Positions 27,234 to 37,173 of a stretch of 64,000 nt of DNA are shown here, one piece after another. The stretch is from Desulfobacula sp. (GTDB lineage: Bacteria; Desulfobacterota; Desulfobacteria; Desulfobacterales; Desulfobacteraceae). Within the stretch, counting starts at the first letter, position 1. Each line of letters opens with the position of its first letter. A program made the translations under genes and the position numbers. The stretch is taken from contig JAMPXP010000001.1 of the NCBI GenBank assembly GCA_023701135.1, positions 336,899 to 400,898 of the forward strand. The letters run 5' to 3'. The notes below the pieces were generated by a model that saw nothing but the letters and a program-made list of their open reading frames with translations, was not told where the DNA came from and searched no databases.

Positions 27234-27317
27234 ATGAAGACTAACATGCTTAACATACTATCTGTCCTTATTATCGTGGAGGTGATTATTAACACCTCCG
27301 GGAGAAGGGGCATGTAG
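27234..27317 (+). CDS. ilvL: Branched-chain amino-acid leader peptide (ilv attenuator), 27 residues
   Basis: A short gene running ATG to TAG. Of 27 residues, 11 are Ile, Leu or Val, with the core LNILSVLIIVEVII. This is the hallmark of ilv-type transcription attenuation, in which ribosome stalling at Ile/Leu/Val codons decides whether a downstream terminator forms. Inside the gene, GGAGGTG (27278-27284) and CACCTCC (27293-27299) form a 7-base-pair hairpin, placed where a ribosome-sensitive stem is expected. A rho-independent hairpin follows and then ilvD. The ribosome site is weak. The gene is identified from composition and position. Confidence 0.8.
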   Translation: MKTNMLNILSVLIIVEVIINTSGRRGM

Positions 27318-27338
27318 TGGCATAAGCCTGAAAAGACA

Positions 27339-27382
27339 AAAAAGCCGTTATCAGCCCCCAAAAGGCAGATAACGGCTTTTTT
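27339..27382 (+). terminator. ilv attenuator terminator
   Basis: AGCCGTTATC (27343-27352) pairs perfectly with GATAACGGCT (27368-27377). The stem extends with A-T pairs and ends in six Ts (27377-27382). It lies between the leader peptide and ilvD, with the ilvD start 20 bases later. I could not settle the alternative antiterminator pairing by eye. Confidence 0.85.
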
Positions 27383-27401
27383 AATTTGGAGACAACTGAA
27401 T

Positions 27402-29078
27402 ATGAGAAGCCACATTGCAACAAAAGGAATTGCCAGAGCCCCCCACAGAAGCCTGATGAAGGCCATGGGCTATACGGATCATGAAATTGCCCGGCCCCTG
27501 ATCGGCATTGCCAACTCGGCCAATGAACTGATTCCCGGGCACATGCACCTGGACAATATCGTCAAGGCCGTCAAATCCGGCATCAGCATGGCCGGGGGAA
27601 CTCCCATGGAATTTTCCACCATCGGCATCTGTGACGGGATTGCCATGAACCACAAGGGTATGCACTATTCCCTGGCCTCCAGGGAACTCATCGCCGACTC
27701 CATTGAGGTGACGGCCATGGCCCATCCCTTTGACGCCCTGGTCCTGGTGCCCAATTGTGACAAGATCATACCCGGCATGCTCATGGCGGCGGCAAGGCTC
27801 AATATCCCGGCCATTGTCATCAGCGGAGGCCCCATGCTGTCCGGCAGGCACCCCAGGAATAAAAATAAAAAAATCGATCTGATCACGGTTTTCGAGGCCG
27901 TGGGTGCGGTCCAGTCCGGAAGGATGACGGAAAACGAACTCCTGGACATTGAAAATGCCGCCTGCCCCACCTGCGGGTCCTGCGCCGGCATGTTTACGGC
28001 CAATTCCATGAATTGCCTCACCGAAGCCATAGGAATGGCCCTTCCCGGCAACGGCACCATCCCGGAACCCATGTCCGAAAGAATCCGGCTGGCCAAGGAA
28101 ACCGGGATGAAAATCATGGAACTTTTGCAAAAGAATATCACACCGGACAAGATCCTGACCCAGAAGGCCTTTGAAAATGCCCTGGCCGTGGACATGGCCC
28201 TGGGCTGTTCCACAAATACCGTCCTTCATTTAAAAGCCGTTGCCCATGAGGCCCGTGTGGACGTCAATCTGAACCTCATCAATGAGGTCAGTAAAAAAAC
28301 GCCCCATTTATGTTCCCTGAGCCCCGGCGGAGAGGACAGGATTGAAGACCTGAATGCGGCCGGCGGTATCCCGGCGGTGATGAAGGAAATGGCCGATCAC
28401 GGCATGCTGGATCTGTCCTGCCTGACCGCCACGGGCCAAACCCTGGGTCAAAACCTTGAAACCGTTGTTGTCAAGGACCGGGAGGTCATCCGGCCCATTG
28501 AAACACCTTATCATAAGGAAGGAGGCCTGGCCGTCCTCTTCGGCAATCTTGCCCCGGAAGGCTGCGTGGTCAAGCAGTCCGCCGTTCTTGAAAAGATGTT
28601 GAAACACCAGGGACCGGCAAGGGTGTTCAATTCCGAGGAAGAGGCCACCCAAGCCATCCTTGGGAACAAGATCAATCCAGGGGATGTCATCGTCATCCGC
28701 TATGAGGGACCGGCCGGCGGGCCGGGCATGCGGGAAATGCTGACCCCCACCTCTGCCATTGCCGGCATGGGCCTGGACGAAAGCGTTGCCCTTATCACGG
28801 ACGGAAGATTTTCCGGCGGCACCAAGGGGGCCTCCATCGGCCATGTTTCCCCGGAAGCCGCCGACGGCGGCCCCATTGCCGTTGTCACGGAAGGGGATCA
28901 GATCCGGATTGACATCCCGGCCAAAACCATTGAATTGCTCGTTTCCGAAGAAGTGATCCGGACCCGGTTTTCAGGATGGAAAAAACCTGAGCCCAAGATT
29001 AAAACAGGATATATGGCCCGGTACAGCCGGATGGTCAGTTCGGCCGGCAATGGCGCCGTATTTAAAGATATACCCTAG
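27402..29078 (+). CDS. ilvD: IlvD, dihydroxy-acid dehydratase
   Basis: IlvD dehydrates 2,3-dihydroxy acids in isoleucine and valine synthesis, using an Fe-S cluster. The protein has 558 residues. Cluster and active-site motifs are seen at [13 protein letters not shown] and [19 protein letters not shown], with [20 protein letters not shown] near the C-terminus. First structural gene of the operon, behind the attenuator; ilvB follows after 9 bases. Confidence 0.97.
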   Translation: MRSHIATKGIARAPHRSLMKAMGYTDHEIARPLIGIANSANELIPGHMHLDNIVKAVKSGISMAGGTPMEFSTIGICDGIAMNHKGMHYSLASRELIADSIEVTAMAHPFDALVLVPNCDKIIPGMLMAAARLNIPAIVISGGPMLSGRHPRNKNKKIDLITVFEAVGAVQSGRMTENELLDIENAACPTCGSCAGMFTANSMNCLTEAIGMALPGNGTIPEPMSERIRLAKETGMKIMELLQKNITPDKILTQKAFENALAVDMALGCSTNTVLHLKAVAHEARVDVNLNLINEVSKKTPHLCSLSPGGEDRIEDLNAAGGIPAVMKEMADHGMLDLSCLTATGQTLGQNLETVVVKDREVIRPIETPYHKEGGLAVLFGNLAPEGCVVKQSAVLEKMLKHQGPARVFNSEEEATQAILGNKINPGDVIVIRYEGPAGGPGMREMLTPTSAIAGMGLDESVALITDGRFSGGTKGASIGHVSPEAADGGPIAVVTEGDQIRIDIPAKTIELLVSEEVIRTRFSGWKKPEPKIKTGYMARYSRMVSSAGNGAVFKDIP

Positions 29079-29087
29079 GAGAAAATC

Positions 29088-30779
29088 ATGAAACTGAATG
29101 GTGCCCAAATTTTGATCAAGATGATTAAGTCGGAAGGCGTTGATACGATTTTCGGTTATCCCGGCGGGGCCGTCATTGACATCTATGATGCCCTTGCCAA
29201 ACAGAATGGCCTTCGGCACATTCTGGTGCGTCACGAGCAGGGAGCCGTCCATGCGGCCGATGCCTATGCCCGGGCCAACCGGTCCGTAGGGGTGGCCCTA
29301 GTGACCTCGGGACCCGGCGCTACCAATACCGTTACCGGGATAGCCTCGGCCCACTGCGATTCCATCCCCCTGGTGGTGTTTACCGGTCAGGTCCCCACGG
29401 GCCTCATCGGCAATGACGCCTTCCAGGAAGTGGATATTGTGGGCATCACCAGGCCCTGCACCAAACACAATTATCTGGTCAAAAGCGTGGATAAACTTGC
29501 ATTTATCATTAAGGAGGCCTTTTACCTGGCCCGGTCCGGAAGACCGGGACCGGTCCTGGTGGATTTGCCCAAAGACATTGTCCAGACCTTTGTGGAATTT
29601 GAAGAACCCGGCGAGATTTCCTTGAAATCCTATAAACCCACCTACAAGCCCAATAAAAAACAGCTCAACAAAGTGGTGGACCTGATCCGCAAGGCTGAAA
29701 GACCGGTAATCTTTGCCGGCGGCGGGGTGATCCTCTCCCAGGCCTCGGAAGAGCTGACCCGGATGGCCCGGATGGCCAATATCCCGGTGACCGCCTCCCT
29801 CATGGGCCTTGGGGCCTTTCCCGGCTCCGATCCCCTGTGGCTGGGCATGCTGGGCATGCACGGCACCTACCGGGCCAATATGAGCATAGGCCATTGTGAC
29901 CTCATGATTGCGGCCGGGGTCCGCTTTGATGACCGGGTCACGGGCAATATTGAAAAATTCGCCCCCGGCGCCACCATTGTCCAGATCGACATTGATCCCA
30001 CTTCCATCCATAAGAATATCGAGGTCCAGATCCCCATTGTGGGGGATTGCAAGGCCACCCTGGCGGAAATCATCCGTCTCATGGAAGAAAAAGACCCAAA
30101 GGGCATTGCCGAAGGAAAGCCGGAATGGCTGTCCCGGATCAGGGAATGGGGAAATGCCGTTCCATTGAAATATGAACAAAGCCATGATGTCATCAAACCC
30201 CAGTATGTCATTGAAAAGCTCTATGAGCTGACCCGGGGGGAGGCCATCATCACCACGGAAGTCGGCCAGAACCAGATGTGGGCGGCCCAGTATTATCATT
30301 TTGACCAGCCCAATCATTTTATCACCTCGGGCGGGCTCGGGGTCATGGGCTTCGGTCTGCCCGCCGCCATCGGGGCCAAGGCGGCCCGGCCCGATAAAAT
30401 CGTGGTGGATATTGCCGGTGACGGGTCCATCCAGATGAATATCCAGGAATTGATGACGGCGGTGGAATCCAATATTGATGTGAAGATCGTCATCCTCAAC
30501 AACCGGTATCTGGGCATGGTCAGGCAGTGGCAGGAATTTTTCTATGAAAAGGTCTATTCTTCCACCAATATGGAAAATGCCCCGGACTTTGTAAAACTGG
30601 CCGAAGCCTATGGTGCAACAGGCCTTCGATGCACAAGTCCGGACCAGGTGTCCGCCGTTCTGACCCAGGGCCTCAACACCAAGGGAACCGTTGTCATGGA
30701 TTTTACCGTGGACCGGGAAGAGTCTGTCTACCCAATGGTCCCCTCGGGCGGATCCATTACGGAAATGCTTCTGGTTTAA
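29088..30779 (+). CDS. ilvB: IlvB, acetolactate synthase catalytic subunit
   Basis: This ThDP-dependent enzyme condenses pyruvate with pyruvate or 2-ketobutyrate for valine/leucine and isoleucine. The 563 residues match the AHAS large subunit. It begins with MKLNGAQILIKMIKSEGVDTIFGYPGGAV and has the catalytic Glu region VRHEQGAVHAADAYAR. The ThDP/Mg motif is GDGSIQMNIQEL followed by NNRYLGMVRQWQ. AGGAG precedes the ATG. The regulatory subunit gene is 15 bases downstream. Confidence 0.97.
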   Translation: MKLNGAQILIKMIKSEGVDTIFGYPGGAVIDIYDALAKQNGLRHILVRHEQGAVHAADAYARANRSVGVALVTSGPGATNTVTGIASAHCDSIPLVVFTGQVPTGLIGNDAFQEVDIVGITRPCTKHNYLVKSVDKLAFIIKEAFYLARSGRPGPVLVDLPKDIVQTFVEFEEPGEISLKSYKPTYKPNKKQLNKVVDLIRKAERPVIFAGGGVILSQASEELTRMARMANIPVTASLMGLGAFPGSDPLWLGMLGMHGTYRANMSIGHCDLMIAAGVRFDDRVTGNIEKFAPGATIVQIDIDPTSIHKNIEVQIPIVGDCKATLAEIIRLMEEKDPKGIAEGKPEWLSRIREWGNAVPLKYEQSHDVIKPQYVIEKLYELTRGEAIITTEVGQNQMWAAQYYHFDQPNHFITSGGLGVMGFGLPAAIGAKAARPDKIVVDIAGDGSIQMNIQELMTAVESNIDVKIVILNNRYLGMVRQWQEFFYEKVYSSTNMENAPDFVKLAEAYGATGLRCTSPDQVSAVLTQGLNTKGTVVMDFTVDREESVYPMVPSGGSITEMLLV

Positions 30780-30794
30780 TATATAAGGATACTC

Positions 30795-31289
30795 ATGATG
30801 AAAACAAACCGATATGTATTGTCCATCCTTGTAGATGATGAACCTGGAGTTCTTTCAAGGATAGCAGGACTTTTTTCAGGCCGGGGATTCAATATCGACA
30901 GCCTGAGCGTGGCCAGCACGGCAGAGCCCAATGTGTCAAGGATCACCATGGTGACCAAATGTGAGCCCCAGATCATTGAACAGATCAAAAAACAGCTTCA
31001 CAAGCTCATCAATGTCATCACGGTGAATGACCTCACCGATAAGAAATATGTCCAGCGCCAGCTCGCCCTCATCAAGGTCAATGCCCAGCCCGACAAAAAG
31101 GCCGAGATCCTGAGAATAGTCGATATTTTCCGGTGCAAAATCGTGGATGTGGGGCTTGCCCATTATACCATCGAGGTGTCCGGGGATACGGAAAAACACG
31201 ATGCCATCATCTCCCTTTTAAAGCCCATGGGAATCATTGAAATCGCCTCCACCGGCGCCATTGCCCTTGCCAGGGAAAACGGAAAATAA
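30795..31289 (+). CDS. ilvH: IlvH/IlvN, acetolactate synthase regulatory subunit
   Basis: The 164-residue ACT-domain subunit activates IlvB and confers valine feedback inhibition. The ACT domain is clear (YVLSILVDDEPGVLSRIAGLF, RGFNIDSLSVA), followed by the C-terminal domain (KYVQRQLALIKV). The length fits the standard bacterial subunit. AAGGA lies five bases before the first of two ATGs. Confidence 0.95.
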   Translation: MMKTNRYVLSILVDDEPGVLSRIAGLFSGRGFNIDSLSVASTAEPNVSRITMVTKCEPQIIEQIKKQLHKLINVITVNDLTDKKYVQRQLALIKVNAQPDKKAEILRIVDIFRCKIVDVGLAHYTIEVSGDTEKHDAIISLLKPMGIIEIASTGAIALARENGK

Positions 31290-31330
31290 TTGGCATCAGG
31301 TTTTATTATCCTTAAAAAACAGGACATACC

Positions 31331-32926
31331 ATGAAAAAAGCATTTTTTTACGACACCACGCTCAGGGACGGCATGCAGGGGGAAAACATATTTTTTTCCA
31401 CCGAGGACAAGATCAAAATTGCAAAACGTCTGGACGATGCGGGTATTCATTATATTGAAGGCGGGTGGCCCGGATCAAACCCCGGGGCCGAGCATTTTTT
31501 TGAAGAAATTCACCATATCAAATTGAAAAATGCCAAAATAGCCGCCTTTGGCTCCACCCGGCGGCCGGACAAAACCTGCGACCAGGACGCCAATATCCAG
31601 GCCCTCATTAAAAGCAAGGCCCCGGTGGTCACCATCTTCGGCAAATCCTGGGACCTGCATGTGGAAACCATCATGCAGAATACAAAGAAAGAAAACCTGG
31701 CCATGATTCAAGACAGTGTTTCCTATCTCATCCGCCATGGCCGGGAAGTCATCTATGATGCCGAGCATTTTTTTGACGGGTATAAGGCCAACCCGGACTA
31801 TGCTAGTCAAACCCTTGAAGCGGCCGTGAAAGGCGGGGCCAGATGCCTGGTCCTCTGTGATACCAATGGCGGGTCCATGCCCTGTGAGATTGAAACCTTT
31901 ACACGAGCCATGGTGGACCGGTTCAAATCCCATACCGATGTCATCTTCGGCATCCATACCCACAATGACTGTGCCATGGCCGTGGCCAATTCAATCACTG
32001 CGGTCCATGCCGGCGCCGCCATGGTCCAGGGAACCATCAATGGATACGGCGAGAGATGCGGAAACGCAGACCTTACCGCCATCATTCCCATCCTTGCACT
32101 GAAAATGAACTGCGACTGTATCTCCCATGAAAATCTTGAAAAACTCCTGAACCTGTCCAGGTTTATCTCTGAAACCGCCAATGTGCCGCCGGTGAATTCC
32201 AGGCCCTTTGTGGGGAAAAGCGCCTTTGCCCATAAGGGAGGGGTCCATGTCAGCGCCATCATGAAAAATCCCAGGGCCTACGAGCATATGGCCCCGGAAC
32301 TGGTGGGCAATAAGCGCCGGGTGATTGTTTCCGAACAATCCGGCAAGAGCAATATCGAATATAAGGCCAGGGAACTGGGGGTGGACCTGGGTGAAAACGG
32401 AATGAACGGCCATCAGATTGTTTCCAGCATCAAGGATCTCGAAGATTACGGCTATGAATTCGATGCCGCCGAAGGCTCCCTGAAACTCATCATGGAAAAA
32501 CTCACGGATCAGTTCACACCCCGTTTTGAATTGGAATCCTTCCGGGTGGTGGTGGAAAAAGACAAGGAGCGGCCCTGTTATTCTCATGCCATGATCAAAA
32601 TCCGGGTGGGCCATACCACGGAAATCACCTCAGCCGAAGGGGACGGTCCGGTCAGCGCCCTGGACAATGCCCTCAGAAAGGCCCTGACCACCATTTATCC
32701 CCAGATCAATACCATGCATCTGGTGGACTTCAAGGTCCGGGTCATTGACGGTATGGACGGCACTGCTGCAAAAGTCCGGGTTCTCATTGAATCCCGGGAT
32801 GAAAACAGCATTTTTTCCACCATCGGGGTTTCCGAAGACATTATCGAAGCAAGCTGGCAGGCCCTGGCCGACAGTTTTCAATACAAACTCTCATTAGACA
32901 ATCCAGATAAGGTGATATCATTATGA
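31331..32926 (+). CDS. cimA: CimA, (R)-citramalate synthase
   Basis: CimA condenses acetyl-CoA and pyruvate to citramalate, which bypasses threonine for 2-ketobutyrate and isoleucine. The 531 residues comprise an HMGL-like TIM barrel with the metal/active-site start YDTTLRDGMQGENI, the CimA-type GGWPGSNPG, HTHNDCAMAVANS, and a C-terminal LeuA-type regulatory domain ending near KVRVLIESRDENS. GGWPGSNPG and the Met-Gln in TLRDGMQ separate it from its LeuA neighbour. It overlaps leuA by four bases (ATGA). Confidence 0.93.
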   Translation: MKKAFFYDTTLRDGMQGENIFFSTEDKIKIAKRLDDAGIHYIEGGWPGSNPGAEHFFEEIHHIKLKNAKIAAFGSTRRPDKTCDQDANIQALIKSKAPVVTIFGKSWDLHVETIMQNTKKENLAMIQDSVSYLIRHGREVIYDAEHFFDGYKANPDYASQTLEAAVKGGARCLVLCDTNGGSMPCEIETFTRAMVDRFKSHTDVIFGIHTHNDCAMAVANSITAVHAGAAMVQGTINGYGERCGNADLTAIIPILALKMNCDCISHENLEKLLNLSRFISETANVPPVNSRPFVGKSAFAHKGGVHVSAIMKNPRAYEHMAPELVGNKRRVIVSEQSGKSNIEYKARELGVDLGENGMNGHQIVSSIKDLEDYGYEFDAAEGSLKLIMEKLTDQFTPRFELESFRVVVEKDKERPCYSHAMIKIRVGHTTEITSAEGDGPVSALDNALRKALTTIYPQINTMHLVDFKVRVIDGMDGTAAKVRVLIESRDENSIFSTIGVSEDIIEASWQALADSFQYKLSLDNPDKVISL

Positions 32927-34467
32927 CAAGCGATAACCAGATCATTATTTTTGACACGACGTTGAGAGACGGTGAGCAATCTCCCGGCGCCAGCATGAAT
33001 CAGGCGGAAAAACTCAGGATCGCCACCCAGTTGGAAAAACTCGGGGTCAATGTCATTGAGGCAGGATTCCCTGCCGCCTCGGAAGGGGATTTTGAGGCCG
33101 TCAAAATCATTGCCGAAACCTTGAAAACCGCCCAGGTGGCGGCCCTGTGCCGGGCCAATGAAGAGGATATCAAAAGGGGCTGGGATGCCATTAGAAATGC
33201 GGCCCATCCCCGAATCCACACCTTCATCGCCACCTCGGACCTGCATATGAAATATAAACTGAATATGGACCCGGAAAAGGTGCTGGAGCAGGCAATCAAA
33301 TCCGTGAAACTGGCGGCCTCCTATACCGATAATGTGGAATTCTCGGCCGAAGACGGATCCCGGTCGGACCGGGATTTTCTGTGCAGGGTCTTTGAGGCCG
33401 TCATTGATGCCGGGGCCACCACGGTGAACCTGCCCGATACCGTGGGCTATGCCATTCCCGAGGAATTTGCCCAACTGGTCACCTATGTCATGGAACACAC
33501 GCCCAATATGCATAGAGCTGTATTGAGCGTCCACTGCCACAATGACCTCGGGCTGGCCACCTCCAATACCCTGGCCGCCATCAAGGCCGGGGCCCGGCAG
33601 GTGGAGGTCACGGTCAACGGCATTGGCGAGCGGGCCGGGAACACCTCCCTGGAAGAGGTGGTCATGTCGCTTCATACCCGGCCCAATTATTTTCCCCAGA
33701 CCACCACCATTGATACGAGGCGGATTTATCCCACCAGCCGCCTGGTCAGCATGATCACCGGTATTATCGTTCAGCCCAACCGGGCCATTGTGGGCGCCAA
33801 CGCCTTTGCCCACGAGGCCGGGATCCACCAGGACGGGGTATTGAAAAACCCCATGACCTATGAGATCATGAACCCGGAAACCATAGGTTTGAACAAGAAC
33901 AACCTGGTTCTGGGAAAACATTCCGGCCGCCATGCCCTGAACGACCATATTCAGAAACTGGGCTATAATCTGACCAAGGATGAACTGGAACGGGTCTTTG
34001 AAAAATTCAAACGCCTGGCCGACAAGAAAAAAAGTATCCAGGACGAAGACATCGAAGCCCTCATCAATGAAGGGGTCCTGAGAAGCTCTGAGACCATCTG
34101 CCTGGAATATATCCATGTCCTGTCCGGCAATACGGTTTTCCCGACGGCCAGTGTCCAGTTGAATATCGAAGGCCGGCCGGTCCAGGGGGCCACCGAAGGG
34201 ACGGGGCCCATTGATGCGGTTTACAATATCATTTCCAAGCTTACCGGCACAAAATCCAAACTCTTGCGGTTCACCATCTCCGCCCTGACGGAAGGCACCG
34301 ACGCCCAGGGCGAAGTCATGGTCCGCCTGGAGGAAGACGGACTTGTGGCCCTGGGAAAAGGCTCGGATTCCGATATCATCACCGCCAGCGCCCTGGCCTA
34401 TATCAACGGGCTCAATCGGCTGGAATATCTGAAGAAACATCCGGTGGTGAAACACGAAAACCTGTAA
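32923..34467 (+). CDS. leuA: LeuA, 2-isopropylmalate synthase
   Basis: LeuA condenses acetyl-CoA with 2-ketoisovalerate, the first committed step to leucine. The 514 residues start with a TIM barrel ([58 protein letters not shown]) and end with the leucine-sensing domain. It is translationally coupled to cimA. leuB, leuCD and ilvC are not in the window, so the remaining steps are encoded elsewhere. Confidence 0.96.
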   Translation: MTSDNQIIIFDTTLRDGEQSPGASMNQAEKLRIATQLEKLGVNVIEAGFPAASEGDFEAVKIIAETLKTAQVAALCRANEEDIKRGWDAIRNAAHPRIHTFIATSDLHMKYKLNMDPEKVLEQAIKSVKLAASYTDNVEFSAEDGSRSDRDFLCRVFEAVIDAGATTVNLPDTVGYAIPEEFAQLVTYVMEHTPNMHRAVLSVHCHNDLGLATSNTLAAIKAGARQVEVTVNGIGERAGNTSLEEVVMSLHTRPNYFPQTTTIDTRRIYPTSRLVSMITGIIVQPNRAIVGANAFAHEAGIHQDGVLKNPMTYEIMNPETIGLNKNNLVLGKHSGRHALNDHIQKLGYNLTKDELERVFEKFKRLADKKKSIQDEDIEALINEGVLRSSETICLEYIHVLSGNTVFPTASVQLNIEGRPVQGATEGTGPIDAVYNIISKLTGTKSKLLRFTISALTEGTDAQGEVMVRLEEDGLVALGKGSDSDIITASALAYINGLNRLEYLKKHPVVKHENL

Positions 34468-34474
34468 CCCTTAA

Positions 34475-34495
34475 CCGGGGAACCCCCGGATTTTG
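34475..34495 (+). terminator. Terminator of the ilv-leu operon
   Basis: CCGGGG (34475-34480), a three-base loop and CCCCGG (34484-34489), followed by ATTTTGT. It lies 8 bases after the leuA stop. The stem is short and the T-tract modest. Confidence 0.6.
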
Positions 34496-34529
34496 TATCC
34501 TGCTTATGGCTAAGGGAATCTGATTTTTC

Positions 34530-34558
34530 TTGACTCTGAAAAAGCATGAGGATAAGAA
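34530..34558 (+). promoter_or_regulatory. Predicted promoter of the DUF2147 gene
   Basis: TTGACT at 34530-34535, a 17-base spacer, then TAAGAA at 34553-34558. This is about 45 bases before the start codon. The -10 is a weak match. Confidence 0.45.
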
Positions 34559-34604
34559 GTTAACAGTGTTTTGTCTATTAACTTTTAATTATTGGAGATC
34601 TATC

Positions 34605-35054
34605 ATGAAAAAAGTCCTCAAGCTTTGTGTTTTCTCTGTCGTTTTCTGCTTTCTTTCTGCCGGCCTGCTTCTTGCTGATAACACGTCCATTGTTGGAAAA
34701 TGGAAGACCATTGATGATAAGACAGGTGAACCCAAATCCATTGTTGAAATCTATGAAAAAAACGGGAAATTTTACGGCCAGATCAAAGAGCTTTTTATCA
34801 AAGAAGGGGATAATCCTGATCCTACCTGCGATAAATGCCCGGCCGACGACCCCCGGAAAGACAAACCCACAAAGGGAATGGTCATTGTCCAGGAATTGAC
34901 TAAAAACAATGGGGAATACAGCGGCGGAACCATCCTTGACCCCAAGGAAGGCAAAATCTATACGTGTAAAATGTGGGTTGAAGATGGGAAACTCATGGTC
35001 AGAGGGTATATTGCCTTTTTCTTCAGAACCCAGACCTGGCAGAAGGCTGAATAA
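34605..35054 (+). CDS. Exported DUF2147-family protein
   Basis: The 149-residue protein has a signal peptide (about 1-22, ending LLLADN). A DUF2147-type beta domain follows: SIVGKWKTIDDKTGEPKS, EIYEKNGKFYGQI, and the closing FFFRTQTWQKAE. The family is periplasmic and of unknown biochemical role. A Cys pair (DPTCDKCPADDP) may form a disulfide or metal site. The ATG at 34605 is chosen because GGAG at 34594-34597 precedes it and the signal peptide starts there. A single-gene unit with its own promoter and strong terminator. Confidence 0.85.
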   Translation: MKKVLKLCVFSVVFCFLSAGLLLADNTSIVGKWKTIDDKTGEPKSIVEIYEKNGKFYGQIKELFIKEGDNPDPTCDKCPADDPRKDKPTKGMVIVQELTKNNGEYSGGTILDPKEGKIYTCKMWVEDGKLMVRGYIAFFFRTQTWQKAE

Positions 35055-35134
35055 TTCAGTTTGCCGGTTCAATGGCGAGAAGCTGTCATAATCAGCATCC
35101 TGGCCATCCATATATGAATTAAAAGAATTTACAG

Positions 35135-35181
35135 CACCGCTTTTATGCCCGCATCCATGGCGGCATAAAAGCGGTGTTTTT
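35135..35181 (+). terminator. Strong rho-independent terminator
   Basis: A perfect 15-base-pair stem (35135-35149 with 35162-35176), 12-base loop, then TTTTT (35177-35181). It ends the DUF2147 transcript and separates it from the convergent lepA. Confidence 0.92.
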
Positions 35182-35236
35182 ACATGGAGCTTCAGATACG
35201 TATACCTGGCATCTTAATCACTGAGTTGTTATCACA

Positions 35237-37039
35237 TCATTCATTTTTCAGGACAGACAGAAACGCTGACTGAGGAATTTCAACGGAGCCCACCATCTTC
35301 ATCCGCTTTTTCCCTTTTTTCTGTTTTTCCAGAAGTTTTCTTTTTCTTGAGATATCACCGCCGTAACATTTGGCCGTCACATCTTTTCTAAAGGCGGAAA
35401 TGGTCTCCCTGGAAATAATCTTACCGCCGATGGCGCCTTGAATGGGAATCTTGAACTGCTGCCGCGGGATTTCCTCCCTCAATTTTTTGCAGGCGACTCT
35501 GGCCCTTGTTTCGGCCTTATCCCGGTGGATGAGCTGGGATAAAGCATCCACCCGTTCCCCGTTAATGAGGAAATCCAATTTGACCAGGTTGGTTTCCTGG
35601 TATCCGGCCACAACATAATCAAAGGAACCGTACCCCTGGGTAACGCTTTTCAGGCGGTCATAAAACTCATATACCACTTCTGCCAGGGGCAGTTCAAATT
35701 TCATCTCCATGCGGTTGCTGGTGAGATACTGGTAATTTTTGCTGACCCCCCTGAATTCATGGCAGAGCTGCATGACATTGCCCATATATTTATCCGGCAC
35801 GATAATGGAAGCATCGATCACAGGTTCCCTGACCTTTAATATTTCCGAAGGATCAGGATATTGAACCGGATTGTCAATAATTTTCACTGTGCCGTCGGTA
35901 TAGGTGATTTCATACTGGACCGAAGGGGATGTGAGAATCAAAGACACATCATATTCCCTTTCCAGCCGCTCCTGGACCACTTCAAGATGGAGAAGCCCCA
36001 GAAATCCGCACCGGTATCCAAACCCGAGGGCGGCGGAACTGTCTTTTTCATAGATCAGCGCGGCATCGTTCAATTTCAATTTTTCCAGGGCCTCGGTCAA
36101 TTCCGGATAATCATCGGCAGCCACCGGATACATGGACGAAAAAACCACGGGGGTGGGTTCACGGAATCCGCCCTTGGGTTTATCGCATCGTCGGTCCGGC
36201 ATGGTGACCGTATCTCCGATCTTTACATCACTGATGTTTTTAATACCGGCAATAAAATACCCCACCTGCCCGGCCACCAATTCATCCTGGGGCTGACGGA
36301 CAATCTGAAACAAGCCCACTTCCTCCACCTTGTACTGAGCGTCATTGGACATGAACTGGATCCTGTCCCCCCTTTTGATCCCGCCTTCAAAAATCCTGAA
36401 ATGGACGATGATTCCCCGGAAAGGATCATAGTGGGAATCAAAAACCAGGGCTTTGAAATTGACATCCTGGTCCACCACCGGCGCCGGGATTTTTTTAACA
36501 ACCGCTTCAAATATCTGGTCCACCCCGATTCCGGTTTTAGCCGAAACCAGAAGGATATCTTCGGTATCAAGACCCAAGTCCTCCTCTATCTGGCTTTTAA
36601 CCCGGTCAATCTCGGCAGAGGGCAGATCAATTTTATTGATCACGGGAATAATCTCGAGATTATGCTCCATGGCAATATAAAGATTGGCCAGGGTCTGGGC
36701 CTCAACCCCCTGGCTGGCATCCACCAGGATCAAGGCGCCTTCGCAGGATGCAAGGGCCCTGGATACTTCATAGGAAAAATCCACATGGCCCGGAGTGTCG
36801 ATGAGGTTTAAACTATAGAGTTCCCCGTCCTTTGCCCTATACGGCAGGGTAACCGTCTGGCTCTTAATGGTGATTCCCCGCTCCCTTTCAATGTCCATGG
36901 AATCCAGGATCTGCTCTTTCATATCTCTGTCCGGAATAATACCGGCAAGCTGGATCAATCTGTCCGACAAGGTGGATTTCCCATGATCGATATGGGCAAT
37001 AATGCTGAAATTTCTGATATTCTTTTTATTTAACTTCAA
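35237..37039 (-). CDS. lepA: LepA, elongation factor 4 (back-translocating GTPase)
   Basis: LepA is a ribosome-associated translational GTPase. The G motifs are IIAHIDHGKSTLSDRL (G1), DTPGHVDFSYEV (G3) and VINKIDLPSA (G4). The lysine-rich LepA-specific C-terminal domain ends in GSVEIPQSAFLSVLKNE. I favour the TTG at 37039, because GGGAG lies five bases upstream and it gives a normal N-terminus close to KNIRNFSIIA. TTG at 37051 and GTG at 37045 are in-frame alternatives without a properly spaced site. Confidence 0.96.
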   Translation of the reverse strand: MKLNKKNIRNFSIIAHIDHGKSTLSDRLIQLAGIIPDRDMKEQILDSMDIERERGITIKSQTVTLPYRAKDGELYSLNLIDTPGHVDFSYEVSRALASCEGALILVDASQGVEAQTLANLYIAMEHNLEIIPVINKIDLPSAEIDRVKSQIEEDLGLDTEDILLVSAKTGIGVDQIFEAVVKKIPAPVVDQDVNFKALVFDSHYDPFRGIIVHFRIFEGGIKRGDRIQFMSNDAQYKVEEVGLFQIVRQPQDELVAGQVGYFIAGIKNISDVKIGDTVTMPDRRCDKPKGGFREPTPVVFSSMYPVAADDYPELTEALEKLKLNDAALIYEKDSSAALGFGYRCGFLGLLHLEVVQERLEREYDVSLILTSPSVQYEITYTDGTVKIIDNPVQYPDPSEILKVREPVIDASIIVPDKYMGNVMQLCHEFRGVSKNYQYLTSNRMEMKFELPLAEVVYEFYDRLKSVTQGYGSFDYVVAGYQETNLVKLDFLINGERVDALSQLIHRDKAETRARVACKKLREEIPRQQFKIPIQGAIGGKIISRETISAFRKDVTAKCYGGDISRKRKLLEKQKKGKKRMKMVGSVEIPQSAFLSVLKNE

Positions 37040-37059
37040 ATTCACTCCCAACTAATATA

Positions 37060-37088
37060 TTGACAAAAGGCCTGTATCCCGATAAATT
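37060..37088 (+). promoter_or_regulatory. Predicted promoter of the REC-GGDEF gene
   Basis: TTGACA at 37060-37065, a 17-base spacer and TAAATT at 37083-37088. It lies just upstream of, and faces, the lepA promoter. Confidence 0.55.
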
Positions 37089-37099
37089 TTTAATTTATA

Positions 37100-37128
37100 T
37101 ATTTATCAATTGAGTGGTAAAGTGTCAA
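37100..37128 (-). promoter_or_regulatory. Predicted promoter of lepA
   Basis: Minus strand: TTGACA (37128-37123), a 17-base spacer and TAAATA (37105-37100). Confidence 0.6.
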
Positions 37129-37173
37129 GATAAGCTCGTGCGCGAGAGACATAACCCCCATGGAGAAAAACTC

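Noticed and set aside
32878..34455. A 525-codon open frame on the minus strand opposite leuA
   Set aside because: Antisense shadow of leuA caused by its codon bias; low-complexity composition and no ribosome site.
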